In this document: piece by piece, positions 44,200-51,003 of the stretch | Layout of the letters: each line of letters begins with the position of its first letter | Numbering within the stretch: the first letter of the stretch is position 1 | Source: Nocardia sp. XZ_19_385 | GTDB taxonomy: Bacteria; Actinomycetota; Actinomycetes; Mycobacteriales; Mycobacteriaceae | Length of the DNA stretch: 64,000 nt | Direction: 5' to 3' | Assembly (NCBI RefSeq): GCF_015355755.1 | Contig: NZ_JACVEE010000002.1 | Coordinates: 1,240,001 to 1,304,000, forward strand | The notes under the pieces: generated by a model | The model's database searches: none | The model's input: the letters and a program-made list of their open reading frames with translations, nothing else | What the model was told of the DNA's origin: nothing | Program-made: the position numbers and the translations under genes

Positions 44200-44498
44200 C
44201 GGTCCACCCCTCCGGCCTGGTACCGGCGTTGGCGGACACAGATACCGCCGCTGGTCGAACGAAGCACTTGGACTCGAGGCCACGCCCCGATCAACGCAAG
44301 ACCGATACGGGTGATCTGCCACAAGTGCGAGTTGCCGCCGTGACAGACGAACCGGTTGCCGACAAGCACCTCCAGCGCCTTACGGACCGAGGTGTCACAG
44401 AACCCGGAAGCGTCCCGAATCTCTTTAACCGTCAGGGAATCGACCGGTGCCTGTGCCAGTGCCCGCAGCACCGACGCTTGTGAACCTGTCAGTGCCAC
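44196..44498 (-). CDS. Small winged-helix DNA-binding protein (100 aa)
   Basis: Begins MALTGSQASVLRALAQAPVD, with a helix-turn-helix SLTVKEIRDASGFCDTSVRK and a wing (NRFVCHGGNSHLWQITRIG). Pattern fits MarR/GntR-like winged helices. First gene of the three-gene leftward cargo operon (winged helix, resolvase-like, peptide). Likely an autoregulator acting in the 188-bp divergent region. Confidence 0.75.
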   Translation of the reverse strand: MALTGSQASVLRALAQAPVDSLTVKEIRDASGFCDTSVRKALEVLVGNRFVCHGGNSHLWQITRIGLALIGAWPRVQVLRSTSGGICVRQRRYQAGGVDR

Positions 44499-44686
44499 GG
44501 CCAGCCCCTTCGTTCGTTGGCTTGCACTCGGAGCCGGGCTGTTGGGCTCCGGCCCCGAGCGCTGATCTAGACGCTACGAACCGAGCCGTGCCGCAGGCCA
44601 TGAAGTTGCTTGAGATTGCTTCAAATAATGTTGATGTTGCCCTTCTTTGAGACACCAAATCGGCAGTTATGGACCATGATTGGAAG

Positions 44687-45046
44687 ATGAGCAATACGGA
44701 GCACCTTGACGAGATACTGCCTCTGACGTTCCTCGGAAAGAACACCAACGGCGGCCATTCCCCAACCCTGTACCGCACTGCGCGCGGCACCTACATAGTT
44801 CAAGGCTGGCGCGTGCCCGAGCATCCAGAGCTCATCGAGATCAGCCACCCGCTCCTGGCCTTCCTGGAGCCGGGAACCTGCCTGGGAACCTTGCTAACCG
44901 ACACGGGGCACGGCACATTCACACTGACTGGAGGGCCGATCACCAACCCGGAAGCGTTGCGGCAGATGGATATACCTAGCCACGAAGCCTGCGTAGAGGT
45001 TCCAGCCGGAAAGGAGGTTCGGCGGGATGTTCTTCATGCTCGGTGA
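44687..45046 (+). CDS. Small hypothetical protein of the DUF6879 operon
   Basis: Protein of 119 aa, all-beta in appearance: SPTLYRTARGTYIVQGWRVP and EPGTCLGTLLTDTGHGTFTLTGG. Similar small proteins precede DUF6879 genes in streptomycetes, as far as I recall. No catalytic motif. An in-frame ATG at 44669 is equally possible; neither has a clear ribosome site, so the transcript may be leaderless. It overlaps the next gene by 20 bp. Confidence 0.65.
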   Translation: MSNTEHLDEILPLTFLGKNTNGGHSPTLYRTARGTYIVQGWRVPEHPELIEISHPLLAFLEPGTCLGTLLTDTGHGTFTLTGGPITNPEALRQMDIPSHEACVEVPAGKEVRRDVLHAR

Positions 45047-45557
45047 CGATTTCACCGATCTGTTCCGGCACTGTCAGCGGTCCGCATTTCACCTCGAGCT
45101 ACAGGACACCTACACCACGCCGGAGGAAGCCGAGCCGTTCAACCTGTTCTTAGCAGGCCAGCCCGACGACTACGCCTGGATGCAGGGATGGACAGATCTT
45201 GTTAGCGACACCGCGAAGCGGGGGGTGACCTTCCAGCGCGTTCGCGTCGTCACGGAACCGCTGGTCGACTACCAGCGCTGGACCCTTGCCGTTTCCCGGC
45301 TCAACATCGAGGCAGGGGAGGACATCAGGTACTTGCCCCGTCACCTCACCGCTTCCGACGAGTTGCCCATTGATGATTACTGGCTATTCGATGACGAAGC
45401 CGTTGCTTTCACGCTGTTCACCCAGGACGGTGCGGCGGCCGGCGCGGCTGTGACCACGGATTCAGCCATAGTTCAACGCAGCATCGACGTAGCAGAAGCT
45501 GTGTGGTCCCGGGCGACTCCACACGACCAATACGTTCGGACTACCGTCGGATCGTGA
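45027..45557 (+). CDS. DUF6879 family protein
   Basis: Protein of 176 aa with FTDLFRHCQRSAFHLELQDTY, LVSDTAKRGVTFQRVRVVTEPLVDYQRW and DYWLFDDEAVAFTLFTQDG, the hallmark pieces of DUF6879 (actinobacterial, often paired with XRE-DUF5753 regulators). GGAGG lies 9 nt upstream of the ATG. It overlaps both neighbours (20 bp before, GTGA after). Function unknown; its partners imply a regulatory pair like WhiJ-type systems. Confidence 0.8.
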   Translation: MFFMLGDDFTDLFRHCQRSAFHLELQDTYTTPEEAEPFNLFLAGQPDDYAWMQGWTDLVSDTAKRGVTFQRVRVVTEPLVDYQRWTLAVSRLNIEAGEDIRYLPRHLTASDELPIDDYWLFDDEAVAFTLFTQDGAAAGAAVTTDSAIVQRSIDVAEAVWSRATPHDQYVRTTVGS

Positions 45558-46396
45558 CCGATGTCCATGAAGCGCGCGAAGCGCTCGGACAACAGCTGAG
45601 AGACCTCCGTAAAGACGCCGGTCTCACGGGCCGCCAGCTCGCAACGTCAGCGGGCTGGCACCCGGCCAAAATCTCGAAGATCGAGCACGGAAAACAGACT
45701 CCAACCGAAGACGACGTACGTGCGTGGTGTAACCACACCAGAAGTCCGCATCACGTCGCAGACCTGATTGCAACGCTGCGCCATCTGGACGCCGCGTACA
45801 TCGAGTGGCGGCGCATCTGCGCGACCGGGACACGTCGTAGACAACAGCAATCGGTTTCGCTCGAAGCGGAGACCAAACTCATTCGTGGCTACGACCCGGG
45901 GCTTGTCCCGGGCCTGCTGCACACCCCTGAGTACGCCGGAGCGATCCTGCGCCAGGTGGCGGACTTCTACCGCACCCCCAACGATGTCGAAACGGCGGTA
46001 GCGGTCCGCATGGAACGCCAACAGCGGTACCTCTACCGAGGCGATCACCGGGTTCACTACCTCATTGGCGAGCAAGCGCTCTACACCACCGTTGGCGACG
46101 ACGATGTGATGCTGGGACAGCTCGATCGACTGCTGATTGCGATAGCACTCCCCCGGGTCGAACTGAACATCGTCCCGCTTGCGTCGAACTATGTTGTGCC
46201 ACAAACGAATTTCGTCATCTACGACCAACGCTTAGTCCAAGTGGAAGCTGTGACAGCCGAGCTGTCGATAACGCAACCCCGCGAGATTGCGCTGTACGAG
46301 AAGGCGTTTCGAGCGATGGTTAGCCAGTCGGCGACCGGCAAGTCGGCGCGGGGGCTGATCCGCAAAGCTCTCGACGCACGGACAGGAACGTCCTGA
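45554..46396 (+). CDS. XRE regulator with DUF5753 domain
   Basis: Protein of 280 aa: N-terminal helix-turn-helix (LRDLRKDAGLTGRQLATSAGWHPAKISKIEHGKQTP), then a DUF5753 ligand-binding domain beginning LVPGLLHTPEYAGAILRQ. In streptomycetes such regulators typically pair with a DUF397 protein; here DUF397 is absent and DUF6879 takes its place. GTG start overlaps the DUF6879 stop (GTGA). Confidence 0.9.
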   Translation: MTDVHEAREALGQQLRDLRKDAGLTGRQLATSAGWHPAKISKIEHGKQTPTEDDVRAWCNHTRSPHHVADLIATLRHLDAAYIEWRRICATGTRRRQQQSVSLEAETKLIRGYDPGLVPGLLHTPEYAGAILRQVADFYRTPNDVETAVAVRMERQQRYLYRGDHRVHYLIGEQALYTTVGDDDVMLGQLDRLLIAIALPRVELNIVPLASNYVVPQTNFVIYDQRLVQVEAVTAELSITQPREIALYEKAFRAMVSQSATGKSARGLIRKALDARTGTS

Positions 46397-46858
46397 CCTA
46401 TACCCGAATATGAGTGGATCAACTTTGGTGGCTTAGAAACGAAACCAGGCCCCGGTCCTTGAGCTCACAGGCCCTGGGGGACACCCCTTGCCCCGTTCCG
46501 GCTCGATGCGTTACGTATAGCAGTCGAGCCGCAGTACGGGTATCCGGGTCACGGCCGGATAACAAAGACCCTTGGAATGCGTATGGCCGGTGAACAACGG
46601 AGTGGTGCGGTGTGAGCCGTGAGGGCGGCGGGGGGGTGGTGGCCCCAGGTAGGAGAGCTGCGCCCTGGGCGAGGCAAGGCTAGGAACGCCCGGAGATTCA
46701 TCGGGAATCAGTAGGAAGGAGGGGCTTTAGCTGACAAGATTTTGACAAAGAACCCCGGTCGAAGAGTGTTCTTGAAGGTGTACCCGGGTGAATGAATACC
46801 TCACTCCACCAAGGAATTTGCGATATCGGCCCTGGTTATGGTAGCGGGGTGAAGGAGA
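46397..46858. other. Non-coding right end of the element
   Basis: About 460 bp without a supported gene. It holds the putative arm-type site (46732-46753) and a lone GGTGTACCCGGG (about 46775) reminiscent of the iteron unit. No open frame has good coding bias. Confidence 0.6.
46732..46753. repeat. Putative integrase arm-type site, right
   Basis: TGACAAGATTTTGACAAAGA then AC, two TGACAA units at 11-bp pitch, same orientation as the left pair at 39280-39300. Confidence 0.6.
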
Positions 46859-46882
46859 GTTCAAATCCCTCCGCCACCGCCA
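46859..46882. repeat. attR core
   Basis: Identical to 39187-39210. It is followed by two extra bases (TG) relative to the left end, then the chromosomal terminator hairpin. Confidence 0.92.
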
Positions 46883-46885
46883 TGA

Positions 46886-46916
46886 AGCCCCTCACCTGTT
46901 CATCAGGTGAGGGGCT
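46886..46916 (+). terminator. Original tRNA-Ser terminator, right of attR
   Basis: AGCCCCTCACCTG / CAGGTGAGGGGCT with a 5-nt loop followed by TTTTT. One loop base shorter than the left copy. This is presumably the native terminator displaced by the insertion. Confidence 0.85.
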
Positions 46917-46942
46917 TTTTGCTGCTCGCTTCCGTTCCGCTA

Positions 46943-46993
46943 TTGACAGACCAGCACATCTCGGTCATACACTCTCGGCACATCTGTATGACC
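46943..46993 (+). promoter_or_regulatory. Promoter with overlapping operator-like dyad
   Basis: TTGACA at 46943-46948; TACACT at 46968-46973 (spacer 19) or CATACA two bases earlier (spacer 17). An inverted repeat GGTCATAC (46963-46970) and GTATGACC (46986-46993) with a 15-nt spacer covers the -10 region. It likely controls the flavoprotein operon, perhaps through the TetR encoded at its end. Confidence 0.6.
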
Positions 46994-47007
46994 AAAGGTG
47001 GTTGATC

Positions 47008-48504
47008 GTGGTGGTTGGTAGGCGAGCCGTTGTTCTCGGTGGCAGTGTCGCGGGGTTGTGTGCGGCCGGGGCGGTGGCGCCGTTCTTCGATGAAGTGCTT
47101 GTGCTGGAACGGGATTCGCTGCCGGCCGGGGCGGATCATCGGCGGGGCGTGCCGCAGAGCAAGCACCCGCACTTCCTGTTGAACTCGGGGCGGCGGTCGA
47201 TCGAGGCGTTGTTTCCCGGCTTCGAACAGGCCTTGCTCGAGGCGGGTGGACAACTGCTCAACGCCTCGCTGAACACCGCGTATTGCGAGGCCGAGGGATG
47301 GGCGCCGCGCAAACGCGGGTCGATGACGATGATCTACGGTTCGCGGATCATGATCGAGCGGGTGCTGCGCGACAAGGTCGCCCAGGTCAGCAACGTGACT
47401 GTGCGGGAGCAGGTGGGGATCCGGGGGATTCAGACCGTGGACGGCGGTACCCCGGACGGGCGGGTCACCGGCGTGCGGGTGCAGGGCACGAGTCGCACCG
47501 AGGAACTGATCGAAGCCGATCTGGTGATCGATGCGATGGGGCGGGGATCGGCGGTGACCAGCTGGCTCGCCGCAGCGGGCTGGGAGGAGCCACCGGTGCG
47601 TTCGCTCGACGCCAAGGTCGGCTACACCTCGATGTGGCTGCAACTCCCGAAGCAACGCCCCGAAACCTGGTGGTGGGAACACATGGCGATCATGCCCAGC
47701 CAGGACAAGGGCGCGCACCCGCCCGAGCACGACTTCCTGGTCAACTTCTTCCCGATCGAAGGCGATCGCGCGATCGCGTGCATGGGCGCCTGGGGCCTGG
47801 AATTGCCCAAGGACACCGACGATTTCGTGGCCGCGGCCCGAAAGATCCGGACGCCCGCGTTCGCCGCCGCGATGGATCTGTGCGAGGAGATCTCGGAGGT
47901 CCATCACACGCGTTCGACCGGAAACAAGTGGCGCCGTTTCGATTTGATGAAAAATCCGCCGCTGGGCCTGTTCGTCATCGGCGATTCGATCTGCGCCTTC
48001 AATCCGTTCTACGCGCAGGGGATAAGTTCGGCGGCCCGCTCCGCACTCCTGCTGGCCGAAAAGATCAGGGGTAACAACACCCTCGATCGCCGCTTCCTCA
48101 CCGAATTCCTTACGGCGCAGCGTAAATCGCTGAGTGTGCCGTGGATGCTGGCGATGGCCCGGGATCAGGGTTATGAGCATGCGACCGGCACCGAGGTCGT
48201 CGCACCCTGGCGGCGCCGGATCTCGGCGGCGTCGGTGTGGCCGGTGTTCAATCTGATCTCCACCGCAGGCCGGGAAGACCCGGTCGTCGAAGATCACTTC
48301 GCCCGCGTGTTCAATCTCGACGAGTCGATGTCGGAGATGCTCCGGAGCCCGCGCTTCCTCGCCGGCCTGCTCCGGCACAAGATCAAGATGATGCTGGGCC
48401 TCGCCAAACTGCCGCGTGCTTTCGATATCGCGCAGGACCCGCCGGGCACCGACTACACCGAGGACCAGCCGGTGGCCGCCAGCGAGTCCGGAGTCGCGGC
48501 ATGA
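47008..48504 (+). CDS. FAD-dependent oxidoreductase/monooxygenase
   Basis: Flavoprotein of 498 aa. N-terminal FAD motif RRAVVLGGSVAGLCAAGAV with acidic strand end VLVLERD, then GVPQSKHPHFLLNSG, and the second FAD motif LGLFVIGDSICAFNPFYAQGISSAARSALLLAE. This matches a family of halogenase/monooxygenase-like proteins in Nocardia and Rhodococcus that work on hydrophobic compounds. No halogenase WxWxIP is seen. The GTG at 47008 has AAGG 9 nt upstream; the frame stays open through attR but that part is not coding. Coupled (ATGA) to a membrane protein. Confidence 0.85.
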   Translation: MVVGRRAVVLGGSVAGLCAAGAVAPFFDEVLVLERDSLPAGADHRRGVPQSKHPHFLLNSGRRSIEALFPGFEQALLEAGGQLLNASLNTAYCEAEGWAPRKRGSMTMIYGSRIMIERVLRDKVAQVSNVTVREQVGIRGIQTVDGGTPDGRVTGVRVQGTSRTEELIEADLVIDAMGRGSAVTSWLAAAGWEEPPVRSLDAKVGYTSMWLQLPKQRPETWWWEHMAIMPSQDKGAHPPEHDFLVNFFPIEGDRAIACMGAWGLELPKDTDDFVAAARKIRTPAFAAAMDLCEEISEVHHTRSTGNKWRRFDLMKNPPLGLFVIGDSICAFNPFYAQGISSAARSALLLAEKIRGNNTLDRRFLTEFLTAQRKSLSVPWMLAMARDQGYEHATGTEVVAPWRRRISAASVWPVFNLISTAGREDPVVEDHFARVFNLDESMSEMLRSPRFLAGLLRHKIKMMLGLAKLPRAFDIAQDPPGTDYTEDQPVAASESGVAA

Positions 48505-49634
48505 GTGCGACTTGCGATCCGGTCGCCGAACGCATTACCAAGGATCTCGGCTTCTCCTGCCATGACGTGAATCCGATTGTCACCCTGCGCAACCCGGCGG
48601 ACTTGGCGAACTGGACCCTGCCGGTCCTGGAACTCTTGATCATCGCCGGCGCGATCTTCGCGCTCGTGCACGCGGTGCGCCGGCTGCGCCGGGACGGCGA
48701 CCCGGCCAATCTCGCGCTGTGGTTCGCCTCGCTGGTCTACCTGTTCGTCATCGAACCGCCGCTGTACTTCCCGGAATGGTTCGGCCTGCAAGAAGAAGTC
48801 GGATTCTTCTTCGCGCACAACGTGTTCACGGTGCAGTTCATGTACGACCGGCTACCGCTGTACATCATCGCCATCTACCCGGCCCTGAGCCAGCTGGCCT
48901 ACGAGCTGGTCCGCAGCCTCGGGGTCTTCCAGCGCAAGCGCGGGGCCCTGATCGGCGCGGTCTGTGTGGCTTTCGTCTGCCAGGTGTTCTACGAGATCTT
49001 CGATCAGCTCGGGCCGCAACTGAAATGGTGGGCCTGGAATCTGGACAACGATCTGAACCAGCCGTTGCTGGCGTCGGTGCCGCTGAACAGCGTCATGTTG
49101 TTCGCGTCGGTGTCCTTCGGCACCCTGACCTATCTGATCGTGAAGCTGGTCGGGCAGCCGAGCTGGCGTGGCCGCAAGCTCGGGGCCGGATCGCTGCTCT
49201 GGCGGGTGCTGGTGGCGGGCGCGCTGGTGCCGATCAGCATGTCGGTCGCGGGTATTCCGGCTTCGATCTTCGGCGGCGATTCCCCCAACCGGACCGCGCA
49301 GGGCATTGTGCTGGCCATCGAGATCGCCGCCCTCTGGATCGTCGGCGCGATCCTGCTGTTCCAGGCGTGGCGACGGGGCAGCTCCGAAGCGCTCACGCCC
49401 TACGTTCGCATCTATCCGGTCGTCTATCTGGCGGTGTTCGCGGTGTTGTGGGCTGCCGCGCTGCCCGAATTCTTCGATGCCCGCGACGGAGTCACCGAAG
49501 GCGGCACCTATATCGGCAACGCCCCCTACACGGCGGCCTGCTTCGTGGTTGCCCTCGTCTGTCTCGCCGCGGTGTACTTCCGTCGCGAGTCCGCTGAGCG
49601 GCCGGAGAAAGGTCCGGCCGGAACCACCGTGTGA
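48501..49634 (+). CDS. Polytopic membrane protein, function unknown
   Basis: Integral membrane protein of 377 aa with about eight predicted spans. Features: WTLPVLELLIIAGAIFALVHAVRRLRRDGD, VYLFVIEPPLYFPEWFG, FFFAHNVFTVQFMYDRLPLYIIAIYP and CQVFYEIFDQLGPQLKWWAWN, with many aromatic and acidic residues at span ends. I do not know the family name. It is coupled by ATGA to the flavoprotein and sits just before TetR, so it may take part in the same conversion or export. Confidence 0.78.
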   Translation: MSATCDPVAERITKDLGFSCHDVNPIVTLRNPADLANWTLPVLELLIIAGAIFALVHAVRRLRRDGDPANLALWFASLVYLFVIEPPLYFPEWFGLQEEVGFFFAHNVFTVQFMYDRLPLYIIAIYPALSQLAYELVRSLGVFQRKRGALIGAVCVAFVCQVFYEIFDQLGPQLKWWAWNLDNDLNQPLLASVPLNSVMLFASVSFGTLTYLIVKLVGQPSWRGRKLGAGSLLWRVLVAGALVPISMSVAGIPASIFGGDSPNRTAQGIVLAIEIAALWIVGAILLFQAWRRGSSEALTPYVRIYPVVYLAVFAVLWAAALPEFFDARDGVTEGGTYIGNAPYTAACFVVALVCLAAVYFRRESAERPEKGPAGTTV

Positions 49635-49644
49635 TAATCCTGCG

Positions 49645-50241
49645 GTGAGAACCCGCGGCTGGGATGGTGATCTACCCCGAGACGAAACCGAGGCCCGGGG
49701 CCGGATCGTCGCCGCCGCCACCCGCTGTGTCGACCAGCTCGGCCCGACCAAAGTCAACATCGCGGCGGTCGCCGCCGAGCTGGGCATCACCCGTCAAACG
49801 GTGTACCGCTATTTCCCCAGCCTGCCCGAACTGCTGCTGGCCGTCGCCGAAGCCGGAGCGGAGCAGTTTCTCGATCGGATGCAGGCCTTCGTCGCCCACA
49901 TCAGCACGCCGGTGGAGGCCGCCACCGAGTCGATCGTGTTCACCCTGAGCACGATTCGCAGCGAGCCCTACCTCGGGCTGCTGCTGCAGACCGGGGAGAA
50001 CGTGGCGTTCAGTCGCGGCGCCACCTCCGCCCGCGCCACCTCCTACGGCGCGCAGATGCTGGCCCGTATGCCCGTCGACTGGCCCGCCTTCGGCATCCGC
50101 GACGACGAGCTGCCCGACCTCGCCGAAATCATCATGCGACTCACCTTCTCCTTCCTCCAGTACCCGGCCGACCCGCCGCATTCCGACGATGAGCTGCGCA
50201 CTCTGATCCGCCGCTGGCTCGGCCCCGCATTGCGCGGATAA
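49645..50241 (+). CDS. TetR-family regulator
   Basis: Protein of 198 aa. HTH at about 20-65: GRIVAAATRCVDQLGPTKVNIAAVAAELGITRQTVYRYFPS. The C-terminal ligand domain contains SIVFTLSTIRSEPYLGLLLQTGE. It follows the membrane protein by 10 nt with a GTG start and poor ribosome site. It probably represses the operon through the dyad at 46963-46993. Confidence 0.88.
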   Translation: MRTRGWDGDLPRDETEARGRIVAAATRCVDQLGPTKVNIAAVAAELGITRQTVYRYFPSLPELLLAVAEAGAEQFLDRMQAFVAHISTPVEAATESIVFTLSTIRSEPYLGLLLQTGENVAFSRGATSARATSYGAQMLARMPVDWPAFGIRDDELPDLAEIIMRLTFSFLQYPADPPHSDDELRTLIRRWLGPALRG

Positions 50242-50342
50242 AGCGTGTCCCGGTGGGTATAACGCCCACCGAACAGGAGCGGGAAAGAGCGCCGCGCAGA
50301 TGCGTCGCCGACTGTCCGCTAGAGAGAATGCGCGAGAGTTAC

Positions 50343-50543
50343 ATGAGAATCGGAAGTGTCATAGTTCTGATCTGGCTGCTGATCGGTGTGGTCGCTGCAT
50401 TTCAGCGAGATTATTTCGACAGTGGGCCGGTCAACTGCGCCGGGTTCGGCACGATCGTCGTGACCGTGATCTCGGGTCCGCTCAACTACATGGGCGTCAA
50501 CCCCAAGGTCGACGATTGCGATGTGCCGCAACCCAGTCCGTAA
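50343..50543 (+). CDS. Small membrane protein, tandem paralogue A
   Basis: Protein of 66 aa: one transmembrane helix (SVIVLIWLLIGVVAAFQ) then an outside part with CAGFGTIVVTVISGPLNYMG and VNPKVDDCDVPQPS. The gene at 50665 shares this layout. Starts at 50328 or 50343 are possible. Family members are small actinobacterial membrane proteins of unknown function. Confidence 0.75.
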   Translation: MRIGSVIVLIWLLIGVVAAFQRDYFDSGPVNCAGFGTIVVTVISGPLNYMGVNPKVDDCDVPQPSP

Positions 50544-50559
50544 GCACGCCATACGGACC

Positions 50560-50592
50560 AACGCCCGGCTACCGACTCGGTAGCCGGGCGTT
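50560..50592 (+). terminator. Terminator between the tandem small genes
   Basis: Perfect 14-bp stem AACGCCCGGCTACC / GGTAGCCGGGCGTT with a 5-nt loop, then TTGC. So the two paralogues are transcribed separately. Confidence 0.85.
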
Positions 50593-50664
50593 TGCTATTT
50601 GCCGACAAGCACCGGCCAGTCACTGTTGCCCGCGTACCGTCGAGGGGGAAGGGAAGCGATATTT

Positions 50665-50916
50665 ATGCGCGAGCGAGCTGCTTATGGGCGACCGGAGCGC
50701 GAGCACGGTCTCCCCTCACGGATAGCGAGCGTCCTGCTCATGGTCTGGTTGGCCATCGGGCTGTTCGCCGCAGTTCAGCGCGGCTATTTCACGAACGGCC
50801 CGATCACCTGTTCCGGGTTCGGCACCATCGCCCTCACGGCGGTGTCCGGCCCGCTCAACTACACGGGAGTCAACCCGAAGGTCGGTCAGTGCACCTTGCC
50901 GCAGCCGAGTGAGTGA
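50665..50916 (+). CDS. Small membrane protein, tandem paralogue B
   Basis: Protein of 83 aa with the same core as its neighbour: a span (SVLLMVWLAIGLFAAVQ), GYFTNGPITCSGFGTIALTA, and SGPLNYTGVNPKVGQCTLPQ then PSE. About 55 percent identical to paralogue A over the core. GGGAAGGGAAG precedes the ATG by about 9 nt. Two conserved cysteines may form a disulfide. Confidence 0.78.
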   Translation: MRERAAYGRPEREHGLPSRIASVLLMVWLAIGLFAAVQRGYFTNGPITCSGFGTIALTAVSGPLNYTGVNPKVGQCTLPQPSE

Positions 50917-50957
50917 CACCGGCTGCACGTCCCCTCAACCCACGATCCAGCAAACAA

Positions 50958-50989
50958 CGAGCCCCCCATGCCGTGGCATGGGGGGCTCG
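50958..50989. terminator. Bidirectional terminator between small protein and MMPL genes
   Basis: Perfect 15-nt inverted repeat CGAGCCCCCCATGCC / GGCATGGGGGGCTCG with GT between, serving the convergent genes on both sides. Confidence 0.85.
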
Positions 50990-51003
50990 GTTCGACGCCT
51001 GCC

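Larger units (their letters stand above)
39187..46882. mobile_element. Integrative element in tRNA-Ser(CGA), about 7.7 kb
   Basis: Bounded by identical 24-nt copies of the tRNA 3' end. Contents left to right: integrase and XRE repressor (minus), excisionase-like gene, primase-polymerase and DUF3987 ATPase (plus), an iteron-like inverted repeat, a peptide/resolvase-like/winged-helix operon (minus), and a small protein/DUF6879/XRE-DUF5753 operon (plus). There are no tra, FtsK-like transfer, capsid or terminase genes. The replication module next to a repressor-integrase pair resembles phage satellites or minimal AICE relatives. The same tRNA-Ser neighbourhood holds an integrase remnant (Rv3751) in M. 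tuberculosis, from memory. Confidence 0.9.

Noticed and set aside
46792..47007. Upstream start of the flavoprotein inside attR and the terminator
   Set aside because: The frame passes through the tRNA fragment, a terminator and the promoter; the GTG at 47008 has a ribosome site right before the FAD motif.
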